DNA of 64,000 nucleotides from Pseudomonas viridiflava (GTDB lineage: Bacteria; Pseudomonadota; Gammaproteobacteria; Pseudomonadales; Pseudomonadaceae), in assembly GCF_900585905.1 (NCBI RefSeq), contig NZ_UTVH01000121.1, forward strand, positions 269,843 through 333,842. Reading direction: 5' to 3'. Shown here one piece after another: positions 28,840 through 36,300 of this stretch. Position numbers and translations under genes: made by a program. The notes beneath the pieces were generated by a model. It was not told the origin of the DNA. It saw only the letters and a list, made by a program, of their open reading frames with translations, and did not search any database. Numbering within the stretch: position 1 is the stretch's first letter; each line of letters begins with the position of its first letter.

Positions 28840-30018
28840 TCACCCCAGGTTTTTACCCAGCAACGCGTGATACAGCTCACTGTCACCCAATATGCCCACC
28901 ACCTGTGTGCCTTCCTGCAGCACCAGTTTGTTGCCAGTGTGATAACGGATCTGCAAGGCGTCGCGCATGCCGATGTTGGAATGCACCAGGGTCGGCTTGC
29001 GCGCAAGGCTTTCCACCGGCTGGCCGGGTGCCCAGTTTTGCAGGTCCAACTGAGCGCCGCCCTGACGCGCGCCTTTGATCGTGTTGCCGTCGGCCAGGTC
29101 CAGCCAGGAGTCGACGCTGGGGTCCAGGCACACCGAGCCGTTGAGCCGTGTGCAGTTGTCCAGCGTGCGCATCAGGCTGCGGCCGCACAGCACGTTGAGC
29201 GGGTTGGTGTGAGCAACGAAGGTGCGCACGTAGTCATCGGCCGGGTTGAGCACGATCTCTTCCGGCACGCTGTATTGCACGATACGGCCGTCCTTCATGA
29301 TCGCGATTCGGCTACCCAGCTTGAGGGCTTCGTCGAGGTCGTGGCTGACGAAGACGATGGTTTTGTTCAGCTTGCTCTGCAGGTCGAGCAGTTCATCCTG
29401 CAGGCCCTGACGGATCAGCGGATCGAGGGCGGAAAACGGCTCGTCCATCAGCAGAATGTCGGCGTCCATGGCCAGTGCCCGGGCCAGGCCGACACGCTGC
29501 TGCATGCCACCGGAGAGCTCGTCGGGCTTCTTGTTGCGCCACTGCGTCAGGCCCACCAACTGGAGCTTTTCATCCACCAGCTTGCGCCGCTCCTTTTCCG
29601 GGCGCCCCTGCATTTCCAGGCCAAAGCTGATGTTTTCCCGCACCGTCAGCCAGGGCATCAGGGCGAATTTCTGAAACACCATGGCGATACGCTTGGTGCG
29701 CATCAGTTTCAGTTCAGCGGGTGTGCAGTTGGCAATGTTGATCTGCGAGCCTTCATGCTCCACGTACAGCGCGCCACGGCTTACCGTGTTGAGGCCGTTG
29801 ATGCAGCGAAGCAGGCTGGATTTGCCTGAACCGGAGAGCCCCATCAATACACAGATTTCGCCTTTTTCCACGGTCAGTGTGGCTTTTTCGACGCCCACGA
29901 TCTGCCCGGTCTTCTTCAGGATCTGATCACGGGTCATGCCTTCATCAAGGAGCTTGAGCGCTTCGCGCGGGTCTTTGGAGAAGATGACGTCGACGTTATC
30001 GAACTTAATGATGCTCAT
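28840..30018 (-). CDS. choV: ChoV, choline ABC transporter ATP-binding protein
   Basis: The ATPase subunit of the choline/betaine-class (OTCN) ABC importer, 392 residues. Walker A GLSGSGKSSLLRC, signature LSGGMQQRVGLARALA and Walker B ILLMDEPFSALDP are intact. The C-terminal about 110 residues (from PLNVLCGRSLMRTL) form the regulatory CBS-like extension typical of this class, which senses osmotic state in relatives. Its start overlaps the choW stop by 4 bases, indicating coupled translation in choX-choW-choV. Confidence 0.95.
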   Translation of the reverse strand: MSIIKFDNVDVIFSKDPREALKLLDEGMTRDQILKKTGQIVGVEKATLTVEKGEICVLMGLSGSGKSSLLRCINGLNTVSRGALYVEHEGSQINIANCTPAELKLMRTKRIAMVFQKFALMPWLTVRENISFGLEMQGRPEKERRKLVDEKLQLVGLTQWRNKKPDELSGGMQQRVGLARALAMDADILLMDEPFSALDPLIRQGLQDELLDLQSKLNKTIVFVSHDLDEALKLGSRIAIMKDGRIVQYSVPEEIVLNPADDYVRTFVAHTNPLNVLCGRSLMRTLDNCTRLNGSVCLDPSVDSWLDLADGNTIKGARQGGAQLDLQNWAPGQPVESLARKPTLVHSNIGMRDALQIRYHTGNKLVLQEGTQVVGILGDSELYHALLGKNLG

Positions 30019-30860
30019 GCGTCAGCCCTCACCTTGGCTTCGGGTTGTTTGCAGATCCGGTCGAGCATGATCGCCAGCAGCACGATGGCCAGACCGGCTT
30101 CGAAGCCTTGGGAAATGTCAGCGGTATTCAAAGCATTGACCACCGGTTTGCCGAGACCGTCGGCGCCGACCAGGGCAGCGATGACCACCATCGAGAGTGA
30201 CAGCATGATGCACTGGGTGATACCGGCAGCGATGCTGGGCATGGCGTATGGCAGCTCGATACGGGTCAGCAACTGGCGGCGCGAGGAGCCGAAGGCTTTG
30301 CCAGCGTCGAGCAGTTCCTGGGGCACGTCGCGGATGCCCAGATAGGTCAGCCGGATCGGCGCGGCGATGGCGAACACCACAGTGGAAATCAGGCCAGGCA
30401 CCACGCCGAGGCCGAACAGTGTCAGGGTCGGGATCAGGTAAACGAACGTAGGCACGGTCTGCATCAAGTCCAGCACCGGGCGCATCACGGTGTAGAACAT
30501 AGGTTTGTGCGCCGCGATGATTCCCAGCGGTACACCGATAACGACGCAGACCAGGGTGGCGAACAGCACTTGCGCGAGTGTTTCCAGGGTCTGATCCCAG
30601 TAGCCCAGGTTGAGGATCAGCAGAAACGAGACCACCACGAATGCGGTGAGGCCCCATTTGCGTTGAATGAAGTGAGCGAGCAGGGCAATCAGGCCGATCA
30701 GCACAAACGGGTTGAACCAGGTCAGCGCGAACGTCAGGCCATGGATCATGGTTTCCAGCGATGATGCGATGGCGTCAAAGGTGCTGGCGCCATGTTCGGT
30801 CAGCCAGTCGACGAACGCCGCGATGTATTCACCCAAGGGGATTTTATGATCTGTCAGCAT
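30015..30860 (-). CDS. choW: ChoW, choline ABC transporter permease
   Basis: Inner-membrane permease of 281 residues with about six to seven helices. The ATPase-contact EAA loop reads DVPQELLDAGKAFGSSRRQLLTRIELP, and the usual PLGIIAAHKPMFYTVMRPVLDLMQT precedes it. It forms the channel for ChoX-delivered choline with ChoV driving it. It lies 67 bases after choX and overlaps choV by 4 bases. Confidence 0.95.
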   Translation of the reverse strand: MLTDHKIPLGEYIAAFVDWLTEHGASTFDAIASSLETMIHGLTFALTWFNPFVLIGLIALLAHFIQRKWGLTAFVVVSFLLILNLGYWDQTLETLAQVLFATLVCVVIGVPLGIIAAHKPMFYTVMRPVLDLMQTVPTFVYLIPTLTLFGLGVVPGLISTVVFAIAAPIRLTYLGIRDVPQELLDAGKAFGSSRRQLLTRIELPYAMPSIAAGITQCIMLSLSMVVIAALVGADGLGKPVVNALNTADISQGFEAGLAIVLLAIMLDRICKQPEAKVRADA

Positions 30861-30927
30861 GGTTTCGATTGTCCGCTTGAGGGGTAATTAAAGAGCAACA
30901 GGCGGGTGTGCCCGCCTGCCTGCCGGA

Positions 30928-31875
30928 TTACTTCGTCAGCTTGGCTTTTGCGGCCTCAAGCCCAGGTTTGCCATCGAAGGTGGTCACGCCCGCCAGCCAG
31001 GTGTCGAGCACCTGCGGGTTGGCCTTGAGCCAGGCCTTGGCGGCTGCGTCCGGCTTCTGCTTGTCGTCCAGCACCTTGCCCATCAGCGTGCTTTCCATCT
31101 CGAGGGTAAACGCCAGGTTTTTCAACAGTTGGCCGACGTTGCTGCATTCCTGCGCGTAGCCTTTGCGGGTATTGGTGTAGATGGTTGCCTGACCGAAATT
31201 GGGGCCGAAAAACTCATCGCCACCGGTCAGGTACTTCATTTTGAAGCGGGTGTTCATCGGGTGTGGTTCCCAGCCCAGGAACACCACTTCCTTGTTGCGC
31301 TTGCTGGCGCGATCGACCTGGGAAAGCATCCCCGCTTCGCTGGATTCTACGACCTTGAAGCCAGCGTCCTTGAGACCGAAGGCGTTCTTGTCGATCATGC
31401 TCTGGATCAGGCGATTGCCGTCGTTGCCGGGCTCGATGCCGTAGATCTTGCCGTCCAGTTGCTCTTTGAATTTGGCGATGTCGGCAAAATCCTTCAGGCC
31501 CTTGTCGTAGAGCGCCTGGGGCACGGCCAGGGTGTACTTGGCGTTCTCCAGATTGGCGCGGAGGGTGTCGACTGTTCCGGCTTCACGGTAGGGCTTGATG
31601 TCGTTTTCCATGGTCGGCATCCAGTTGCCCAGGAAGACATCCATGTTCTTGCCATCGGCCAGAGACTTGTAGGTCACCGGCACGGAAATCATCGTGGTCT
31701 TGGTCTTGTAGCCCAGCGATTCGAGGACGGCGCTGGTCACTGCAGTGGTGACTGTGATGTCAGTCCAGCCGACGTCGGAGAAATTGACCGTCTTGCACTG
31801 CTCGGGCTCCGCAGCCTGTGACAGCATCGGCAAGCCCAGCGCAACAGCCAGTAGCAACGATTGTGAGCGTTTCAT
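30928..31875 (-). CDS. choX: ChoX, periplasmic choline-binding protein
   Basis: Secreted substrate-binding subunit of the choline importer, 315 residues. A clear signal peptide, MKRSQSLLLAVALGLPMLSQA, is cleaved before AEPEQCK. The mature protein opens with VNFSDVGWTDITVTTAVTS, and the aromatic residues of FLGNWMPTM and VVFLGWEPHPMN form the cation-pi cage expected for quaternary amines. AGGGAG precedes the ATG. It is the first gene of choXWV, with the gbdR activator gene divergent upstream across a 1-kb gap. Confidence 0.95.
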   Translation of the reverse strand: MKRSQSLLLAVALGLPMLSQAAEPEQCKTVNFSDVGWTDITVTTAVTSAVLESLGYKTKTTMISVPVTYKSLADGKNMDVFLGNWMPTMENDIKPYREAGTVDTLRANLENAKYTLAVPQALYDKGLKDFADIAKFKEQLDGKIYGIEPGNDGNRLIQSMIDKNAFGLKDAGFKVVESSEAGMLSQVDRASKRNKEVVFLGWEPHPMNTRFKMKYLTGGDEFFGPNFGQATIYTNTRKGYAQECSNVGQLLKNLAFTLEMESTLMGKVLDDKQKPDAAAKAWLKANPQVLDTWLAGVTTFDGKPGLEAAKAKLTK

Positions 31876-32693
31876 GAAGGGACTCCCTTGGGTATTTTTC
31901 TTCTCGTCACCAGCTTTGCGGGCTGGCGCGGTTAGTGTGTTTCAGGCTGTTATCGAAGCGTTCGGCCGGGCTCTTCACTGCGGTTGGCGATCAAGACGCC
32001 AACGATCATGTAGCAGCCCAATTCAAACGCCTACAGGGGGCGTCGTAACCAGTACACACAGGGTCGCATCCAGTGTTGGTGACGTCGCATACAGGTTTTT
32101 TTCGTGTGGCAGGCCTGCTTTGCGGCGTGAAAGCGGCCAAAGGCGGCATAAGCCGTGATGCCTGCTTCCAGTAAACACTGGCGACGCAGGTGGGGGGGGC
32201 ATGTGTGTCATTGCGCGACGCCACAAACGCCGTAAAAGCCTGAAATGTGCGTACCCGGCGGATAACCGAAGCAGCGTAGCCGCTGCGGTAGCCCGGGCTT
32301 ACGGCCCTTAAACACCCGCCACGGTGGTTTTGGAGGGCCATTTGGGAGTTATGTTCCCCGTCTCGCGGGTATTGGTGATCTCGTGGGACTGGGTTTGGCC
32401 GGGAGGCGTAATGATTGGCGCCGCAAATGTAGCGAATGTACTGGCCTCTTCCTGGCGAAAGCCGATCGCCGCCCGAGCGGTCTCGTGTCAATTCGCGTTG
32501 CCCGTTCGACTGCGCACTTATTGACCATGTGCTCAGTTGCCGCCACCTTATGGCGCAACGCGACGGGATTGGCTTTTCAGCTCCGAATACCCGTGCGTTG
32601 AGTGACACTCCCTTGTCATCCCTCGCTCCGAGCCCGCACACAAGTGCTACCGAACTGCTCATCCGCCCTGCCTGCGCGGGCCGTAGCCGATGT

Positions 32694-32748
32694 CGACGTC
32701 GCGTATCGACAACCGCAGTCGTTGCCGACTAGACGTATCGCGACGTCG
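32694..32748. promoter_or_regulatory. Inverted repeat upstream of gbdR
   Basis: CGACGTCGCG (32694-32703) and CGCGACGTCG (32739-32748) are perfect 10-base arms separated by 35 bases. The spacer also carries CGTATCG twice in direct orientation, 32 bases apart. It lies 137-191 bases before the gbdR ATG. It could be a regulator binding region; the factor is unknown. Confidence 0.4.
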
Positions 32749-32810
32749 TTTTCAGGAGTTGTTGAATGTTCATTCATGTTTAGGCATGGCATTTGCGTTG
32801 TCCGTTTAAA

Positions 32811-32829
32811 GCCCTGCATCGCGCAGGGC
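32811..32829. other. Small stem-loop in the gbdR leader
   Basis: GCCCTGC (32811-32817) pairs with GCAGGGC (32823-32829) around a 5-base loop, 56 bases before the gbdR start. There is no T-tract; the function is unknown (leader structure or the end of an upstream transcript). Confidence 0.35.
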
Positions 32830-32884
32830 AATAACAAGAGCCTGTGCCTGGGCCAACAACCGGTTAGTGAGAGGAGATAGCGTG

Positions 32885-33988
32885 ATGACATCATTCAACG
32901 TCGGGGCCCAAACCCAGAATCATGCCCCCCAGTCCATCGGCTTTCTGCTGTTGGATAACTTCACGCTGATCTCCCTGGCCTCAGCGGTCGAGCCCCTGCG
33001 CATGGCTAACCAGCTTTCCGGGCGCGAGCTGTACCGCTGGACCACGCTGAGTGCCGATGGCGGCCAGGTCTGGGCCAGCGATGGCCTGCAGATCACTCCC
33101 GACGCGGCGATGCACAACGCCCCGACCCTGGGTACTGTGATTGTCTGCGGCGGCGTTGGCATCCAGCGCACCGTGACCCGTGAGCACGTGAGCTGGCTGC
33201 AAAGCCAGGCACGCCAGTCGCGTCGGCTGGGTGCGGTCTGCACCGGCAGCTGGGCACTGGCCTGCGCCGGTCTGCTGGATGGCTTCGATTGCAGCGTGCA
33301 CTGGGAATGCCTGGCCTCGATGCAGGAGGCCTTCCCCCGCGTGGCCATGAGCACCCGCCTGTTCACCCTGGACCGCAACCGTTTCACCAGCTCGGGTGGC
33401 ACCGCGCCGCTGGACATGATGCTGCACTTGATCAGTCGCGACCACGGGCGCGAGCTGTCGGCTGCGATCTCGGAGATGTTTGTCTACGAGCGCATCCGCA
33501 ACGAGCAGGATCACCAGCGCGTGCCGCTCAAGCACATGCTGGGCACCAACCAGCCAAAACTGCAGGAAATCGTCGCGTTGATGGAGGCCAACCTCGAAGA
33601 GCCCATCGATCTCGATGAACTGGCGGTCTACGTGGCTGTTTCCCGGCGCCAGCTGGAGCGTCTGTTCCAGAAATACCTGCACTGCTCGCCGTCGCGTTAT
33701 TACCTGAAATTGCGACTGATCCGCGCGCGGCAACTGCTCAAACAGACGCCGATGTCGATCATCGAAGTGGCGTCGGTCTGCGGCTTCGTCTCCACGCCGC
33801 ACTTTTCCAAGTGCTATCGCGAGTACTTCGGCATTCCGCCGCGTGACGAGCGGGTCGGTTCCAATACCGCGCAGCAGGTGGCCATGTTGCCGATCCCGCA
33901 GACCATGGTCATGGCGCCGCTTTCCGGGCCGCTGTCGGCGTTGAGCCAGGCGCGTAACGAGTCCACGTTCGCCAGCGTACGGCTGTAG
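32885..33988 (+). CDS. gbdR: GbdR, AraC-family activator of glycine betaine catabolism
   Basis: A transcription activator with an N-terminal DJ-1/PfpI-like (glutamine amidotransferase-like) sensing domain (GFLLLDNFTLISLASAVEPL; VCTGSWALACAGLL) and a C-terminal AraC double HTH (DLDELAVYVAVSRRQLERLF; SIIEVASVCGFVSTPHFSK). In P. aeruginosa GbdR responds to glycine betaine and dimethylglycine and activates the catabolic and choline-uptake genes. From the ATG at 32885 the protein has 367 residues, as in that homologue. GAGAGGAGA precedes it. A GTG at 32867 would place the ribosome-binding site inside the gene. Divergent from choX. Confidence 0.93.
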   Translation: MTSFNVGAQTQNHAPQSIGFLLLDNFTLISLASAVEPLRMANQLSGRELYRWTTLSADGGQVWASDGLQITPDAAMHNAPTLGTVIVCGGVGIQRTVTREHVSWLQSQARQSRRLGAVCTGSWALACAGLLDGFDCSVHWECLASMQEAFPRVAMSTRLFTLDRNRFTSSGGTAPLDMMLHLISRDHGRELSAAISEMFVYERIRNEQDHQRVPLKHMLGTNQPKLQEIVALMEANLEEPIDLDELAVYVAVSRRQLERLFQKYLHCSPSRYYLKLRLIRARQLLKQTPMSIIEVASVCGFVSTPHFSKCYREYFGIPPRDERVGSNTAQQVAMLPIPQTMVMAPLSGPLSALSQARNESTFASVRL

Positions 33989-34008
33989 CGCTGGCAGGTC
34001 GCGGGGGG

Positions 34009-34266
34009 CTATTGGTCAGGCCGGTACTGCGCCAGTGCAGGCAGTAGCCGCTGATCGATGGCCTGGCGCACGGTCGGCAGAATCGTCGCGCTACCGGTGT
34101 ACAGTTTTTCGACCAGGCGACGCAGTGCGTTCGCCCGGTCGTCGTCGAGGCCCTGGATGGCAAGGCTGCACGCCTGCTCGACCGTCGCGCCGCCGGGAAT
34201 GGCCCAGCCAATCCCTCTCAACTGGCTGATCAGGTCATCTTCGTCAATCAGGTCGGCATGCATCAT
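34009..34266 (-). CDS. Small hypothetical protein, 85 residues
   Basis: An acidic helical protein beginning MMHADLIDEDDLISQLR and ending LPALAQYRPDQ. The frame is open upstream to 34470, but that part is Pro/Arg-rich and looks non-coding. The ATG at 34266 follows TTGGAGCGC, a usable ribosome-binding site. The function is not recognised. It ends 20 bases from the gbdR stop (convergent) and is divergent from rlmJ with about 200 bases between. Confidence 0.55.
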   Translation of the reverse strand: MMHADLIDEDDLISQLRGIGWAIPGGATVEQACSLAIQGLDDDRANALRRLVEKLYTGSATILPTVRQAIDQRLLPALAQYRPDQ

Positions 34267-34468
34267 CGCGAGCGCTCCAAGGGTATCAATACAAGCAGAT
34301 TCTGCTGATGGACTCGTCAGGCAGCAACTGATGTTTGGCGGCATGTCCGGTATGCCTATGAGCGGGTCGTTTTCGGACCCTGGCCGAGGCACCTTGAGCC
34401 GCGCAGTCTTCGCCGGAACACATCCCTCGTCGTGTTTTGCTAAACTGCGCAGCCTTCGAGGAGCTCTC

Positions 34469-35305
34469 ATGAATTACCGCCACGCCTTCCATGCCGGCAA
34501 CCACGCCGATGTACTCAAACACCTGATCATGACGCGCCTGTTTGCCCTGATGGCACGCAAGGAGCAGCCGTTTGCCTATATCGACAGCCACGCCGGGCTG
34601 GGGCTTTACGACCTCAAGGGCGATCAGGCCAGCCGCACTGGCGAATACCTTGAAGGCGTTGCCCGCCTCTGGAATGCGCCTGACCTGCCTGCGCTGGCGG
34701 CAGACTACATGCAGGTGCTGCAGGACATGAACCCCGATGGCGAATTGCGCTATTACCCCGGCTCGCCGGAAATCGCCCGCCGTTCGACCCGCGCCAACGA
34801 CCGCATCCTGCTCAACGAAAAGCACCCTGAAGACGGGCGCCTGCTGAAAGAAAACATGAAGGGCGACCGTCGTGTGGCGGTGCATCTGGGCGAAGGCTGG
34901 CACGTACCGCGCGCGTTGCTGCCGGTGTCTGAAAAGCGCGCCGTGCTGTTGATCGATCCGCCCTTCGAACAGCTGGATGAAATGAAGCGCTGCGCAGTGG
35001 CGCTGAAGGAGACCATTGGCCGCATGCGTCAGACCGTGGCGGCGATCTGGTACCCGATCAAGGACCCGCGCCTGCTCAGACGCTTCTACCAGGACCTGGC
35101 CGAAACCGGCGCACCGAAGTTGCTGCGTGTCGAGCTGTATGTACACCCCCTCGATACACCTGCCAGCCTCAACGGCTCAGGCCTGGCCATTGCCAACCCA
35201 CCCTGGGGCCTGGAAGAAGAGCTGCGCGAGTTGATGCCTTATCTGGCCCAGACCCTGGGGCAGAGCAAGGGCGACTGGAAGATGGACTGGCTGATAGCGG
35301 AATAG
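34469..35305 (+). CDS. rlmJ: RlmJ, 23S rRNA m6A2030 methyltransferase
   Basis: S-adenosylmethionine-dependent methyltransferase that modifies A2030 of 23S rRNA. The 278-residue protein begins with the family hallmark NYRHAFHAGNHADVLKH and has the catalytic DPPF/E motif (LLIDPPFEQLDE, Asp163), matching DPPY/E of the E. coli enzyme, plus AIANPPWGLEEEL near the C-terminus. The ATG at 34469 follows GAGGAGC. It is monocistronic, with a REP pair after the stop, convergent with msrA. Confidence 0.95.
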   Translation: MNYRHAFHAGNHADVLKHLIMTRLFALMARKEQPFAYIDSHAGLGLYDLKGDQASRTGEYLEGVARLWNAPDLPALAADYMQVLQDMNPDGELRYYPGSPEIARRSTRANDRILLNEKHPEDGRLLKENMKGDRRVAVHLGEGWHVPRALLPVSEKRAVLLIDPPFEQLDEMKRCAVALKETIGRMRQTVAAIWYPIKDPRLLRRFYQDLAETGAPKLLRVELYVHPLDTPASLNGSGLAIANPPWGLEEELRELMPYLAQTLGQSKGDWKMDWLIAE

Positions 35306-35336
35306 AGCGACACAGCGGCAGGGTGGGACAACCGGC

Positions 35337-35428
35337 GTGGGACCGGCTTCAGCCGGGAAGAGGCCAGTGTGAGCACTGATAATCTCAGGGTGTAACGTCC
35401 GACGCCTTCCCGGCTAAGCCGGTCCCAC
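35337..35428. repeat. Inverted REP pair, GTGGGACCGG family
   Basis: GTGGGACCGGCTTCAGCCGG plus GAAG (35337-35360) is mirrored by CTTCCCGGCTAAGCCGGTCC plus CAC (35406-35428), with a 45-base spacer. It lies between the convergent rlmJ and msrA genes. Confidence 0.88.
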
Positions 35429-35442
35429 GGGATCGACAGGCT

Positions 35443-36105
35443 TCAGTTGCCCGCCAGACTCGGTGGCATGCAAACGCCAGTGCCACCAATGCCGCAGTAG
35501 CCGTTGGGGTTTTTTGCCAGGTATTGCTGGTGGTACGCCTCGGCGAAATAAACAGTCGGCGCTTCAGCAATTTCGGTGGTGATTTCGCCCAGGCCAGCCT
35601 TGGTCAGCTCTGCCTGGTACAGGGCTTCACTGGCTTTTGCCGCAGCCAGTTGTTCATTGGTGGTGCAGTAGATGACCGAACGATACTGCGTGCCGATGTC
35701 ATTACCCTGGCGCATGCCCTGGGTAGGGTTGTGCAGTTCCCAGAATAGCTTCAGCAGTTCCTCGTAGCTGACCTTCTCTGGCTCGTAGACCACCAGCACC
35801 ACTTCCGTGTGGCCGGTCAGGCCCGAGCAGACTTCTTCGTAGGTCGGGTTGGGCGTGTGACCGCCGGCATAGCCGGCGACGGTGCTGACCACGCCTTCTT
35901 TCTGCCACAAGCGCCGTTCAGCGCCCCAGAAGCAGCCGAGGCCGAAAATGGCAAATTCCACTGCGCTGGAAAACGGGCCCAGCAATGGGTTGCCGTTGAC
36001 AAAGTGAGTTTCCGGCAGCGACATGGGGGTTTCGCGACCTGGCAGGGCCTGGTCAGCGGTAGGCAGTACATTTTTGTTCACAAGAATTTCCGAGCGCAAA
36101 GCCAT
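35443..36105 (-). CDS. msrA: Peptide methionine sulfoxide reductase MsrA
   Basis: Reduces methionine-S-sulfoxide in proteins and free methionine, using thioredoxin. Length 220 residues, as in other proteobacterial long-form MsrA. The catalytic Cys58 lies in the signature FGLGCFWGAERR, with YAGGHTPNPTYEEVCSGLTG following. The C-terminal Cys residues (GYCGIGGTGVCMPP) are the recycling cysteines. It is upstream of nothing on its strand except a REP pair; dipA is the next gene upstream, same strand, after about 195 bases. Confidence 0.96.
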   Translation of the reverse strand: MALRSEILVNKNVLPTADQALPGRETPMSLPETHFVNGNPLLGPFSSAVEFAIFGLGCFWGAERRLWQKEGVVSTVAGYAGGHTPNPTYEEVCSGLTGHTEVVLVVYEPEKVSYEELLKLFWELHNPTQGMRQGNDIGTQYRSVIYCTTNEQLAAAKASEALYQAELTKAGLGEITTEIAEAPTVYFAEAYHQQYLAKNPNGYCGIGGTGVCMPPSLAGN

Positions 36106-36156
36106 GAACCTTATCCTCTAGATGGGGCACGGATGGAGGTGTCCGTGGACATGCCC

Positions 36157-36234
36157 TGTTGGAGCCTACGTGTTGGCGAGACGTCAGGCCTGCCTAAGCG
36201 GCATCACCGCCTCGCCAACCTGTTGGCTCCTGCG
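36157..36234. repeat. Inverted REP pair, TGTAGGAGCC family (variant)
   Basis: TGTTGGAGCCTACGTGTTGG on the left is mirrored by CCAACCTGTTGGCTCCTGCG on the right, with about 38 bases between. The ends have drifted from TGTAGG. It lies between the dipA stop and the msrA start. Confidence 0.75.
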
Positions 36235-36300
36235 CAGGCGGCGTCGTGTCGTGTCGTGTGGAGCTAGTGTGCCCCAAACAGGCGGGCAGGGGAAAGTCTG

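Larger units (their letters stand above)
31876..32884. other. One-kilobase gene-poor region between choX and gbdR
   Basis: No convincing gene is seen in these 1,009 bases. A minus-strand frame stays open from 32662 to 32006 (218 codons), but it has no ribosome-binding site, is Arg/Pro/Ser-rich and matches no family I recognise. A fragment resembling the TGTAGGAGCC repeat (TGTAGCAGCCCAA...CGCCTACAGG) lies at about 32009-32036. A 10-base inverted repeat (32694-32748) and a small hairpin (32811-32829) lie near gbdR. The length is unusual for a divergent regulatory gap and suggests a decayed insertion or an unrecognised RNA. Confidence 0.5.

Noticed and set aside
32006..32662. 218-codon minus-strand frame in the choX-gbdR gap
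   Set aside because: No ribosome-binding site, low-complexity Arg/Pro/Ser content and no recognisable domain; kept only as part of the unexplained interval.
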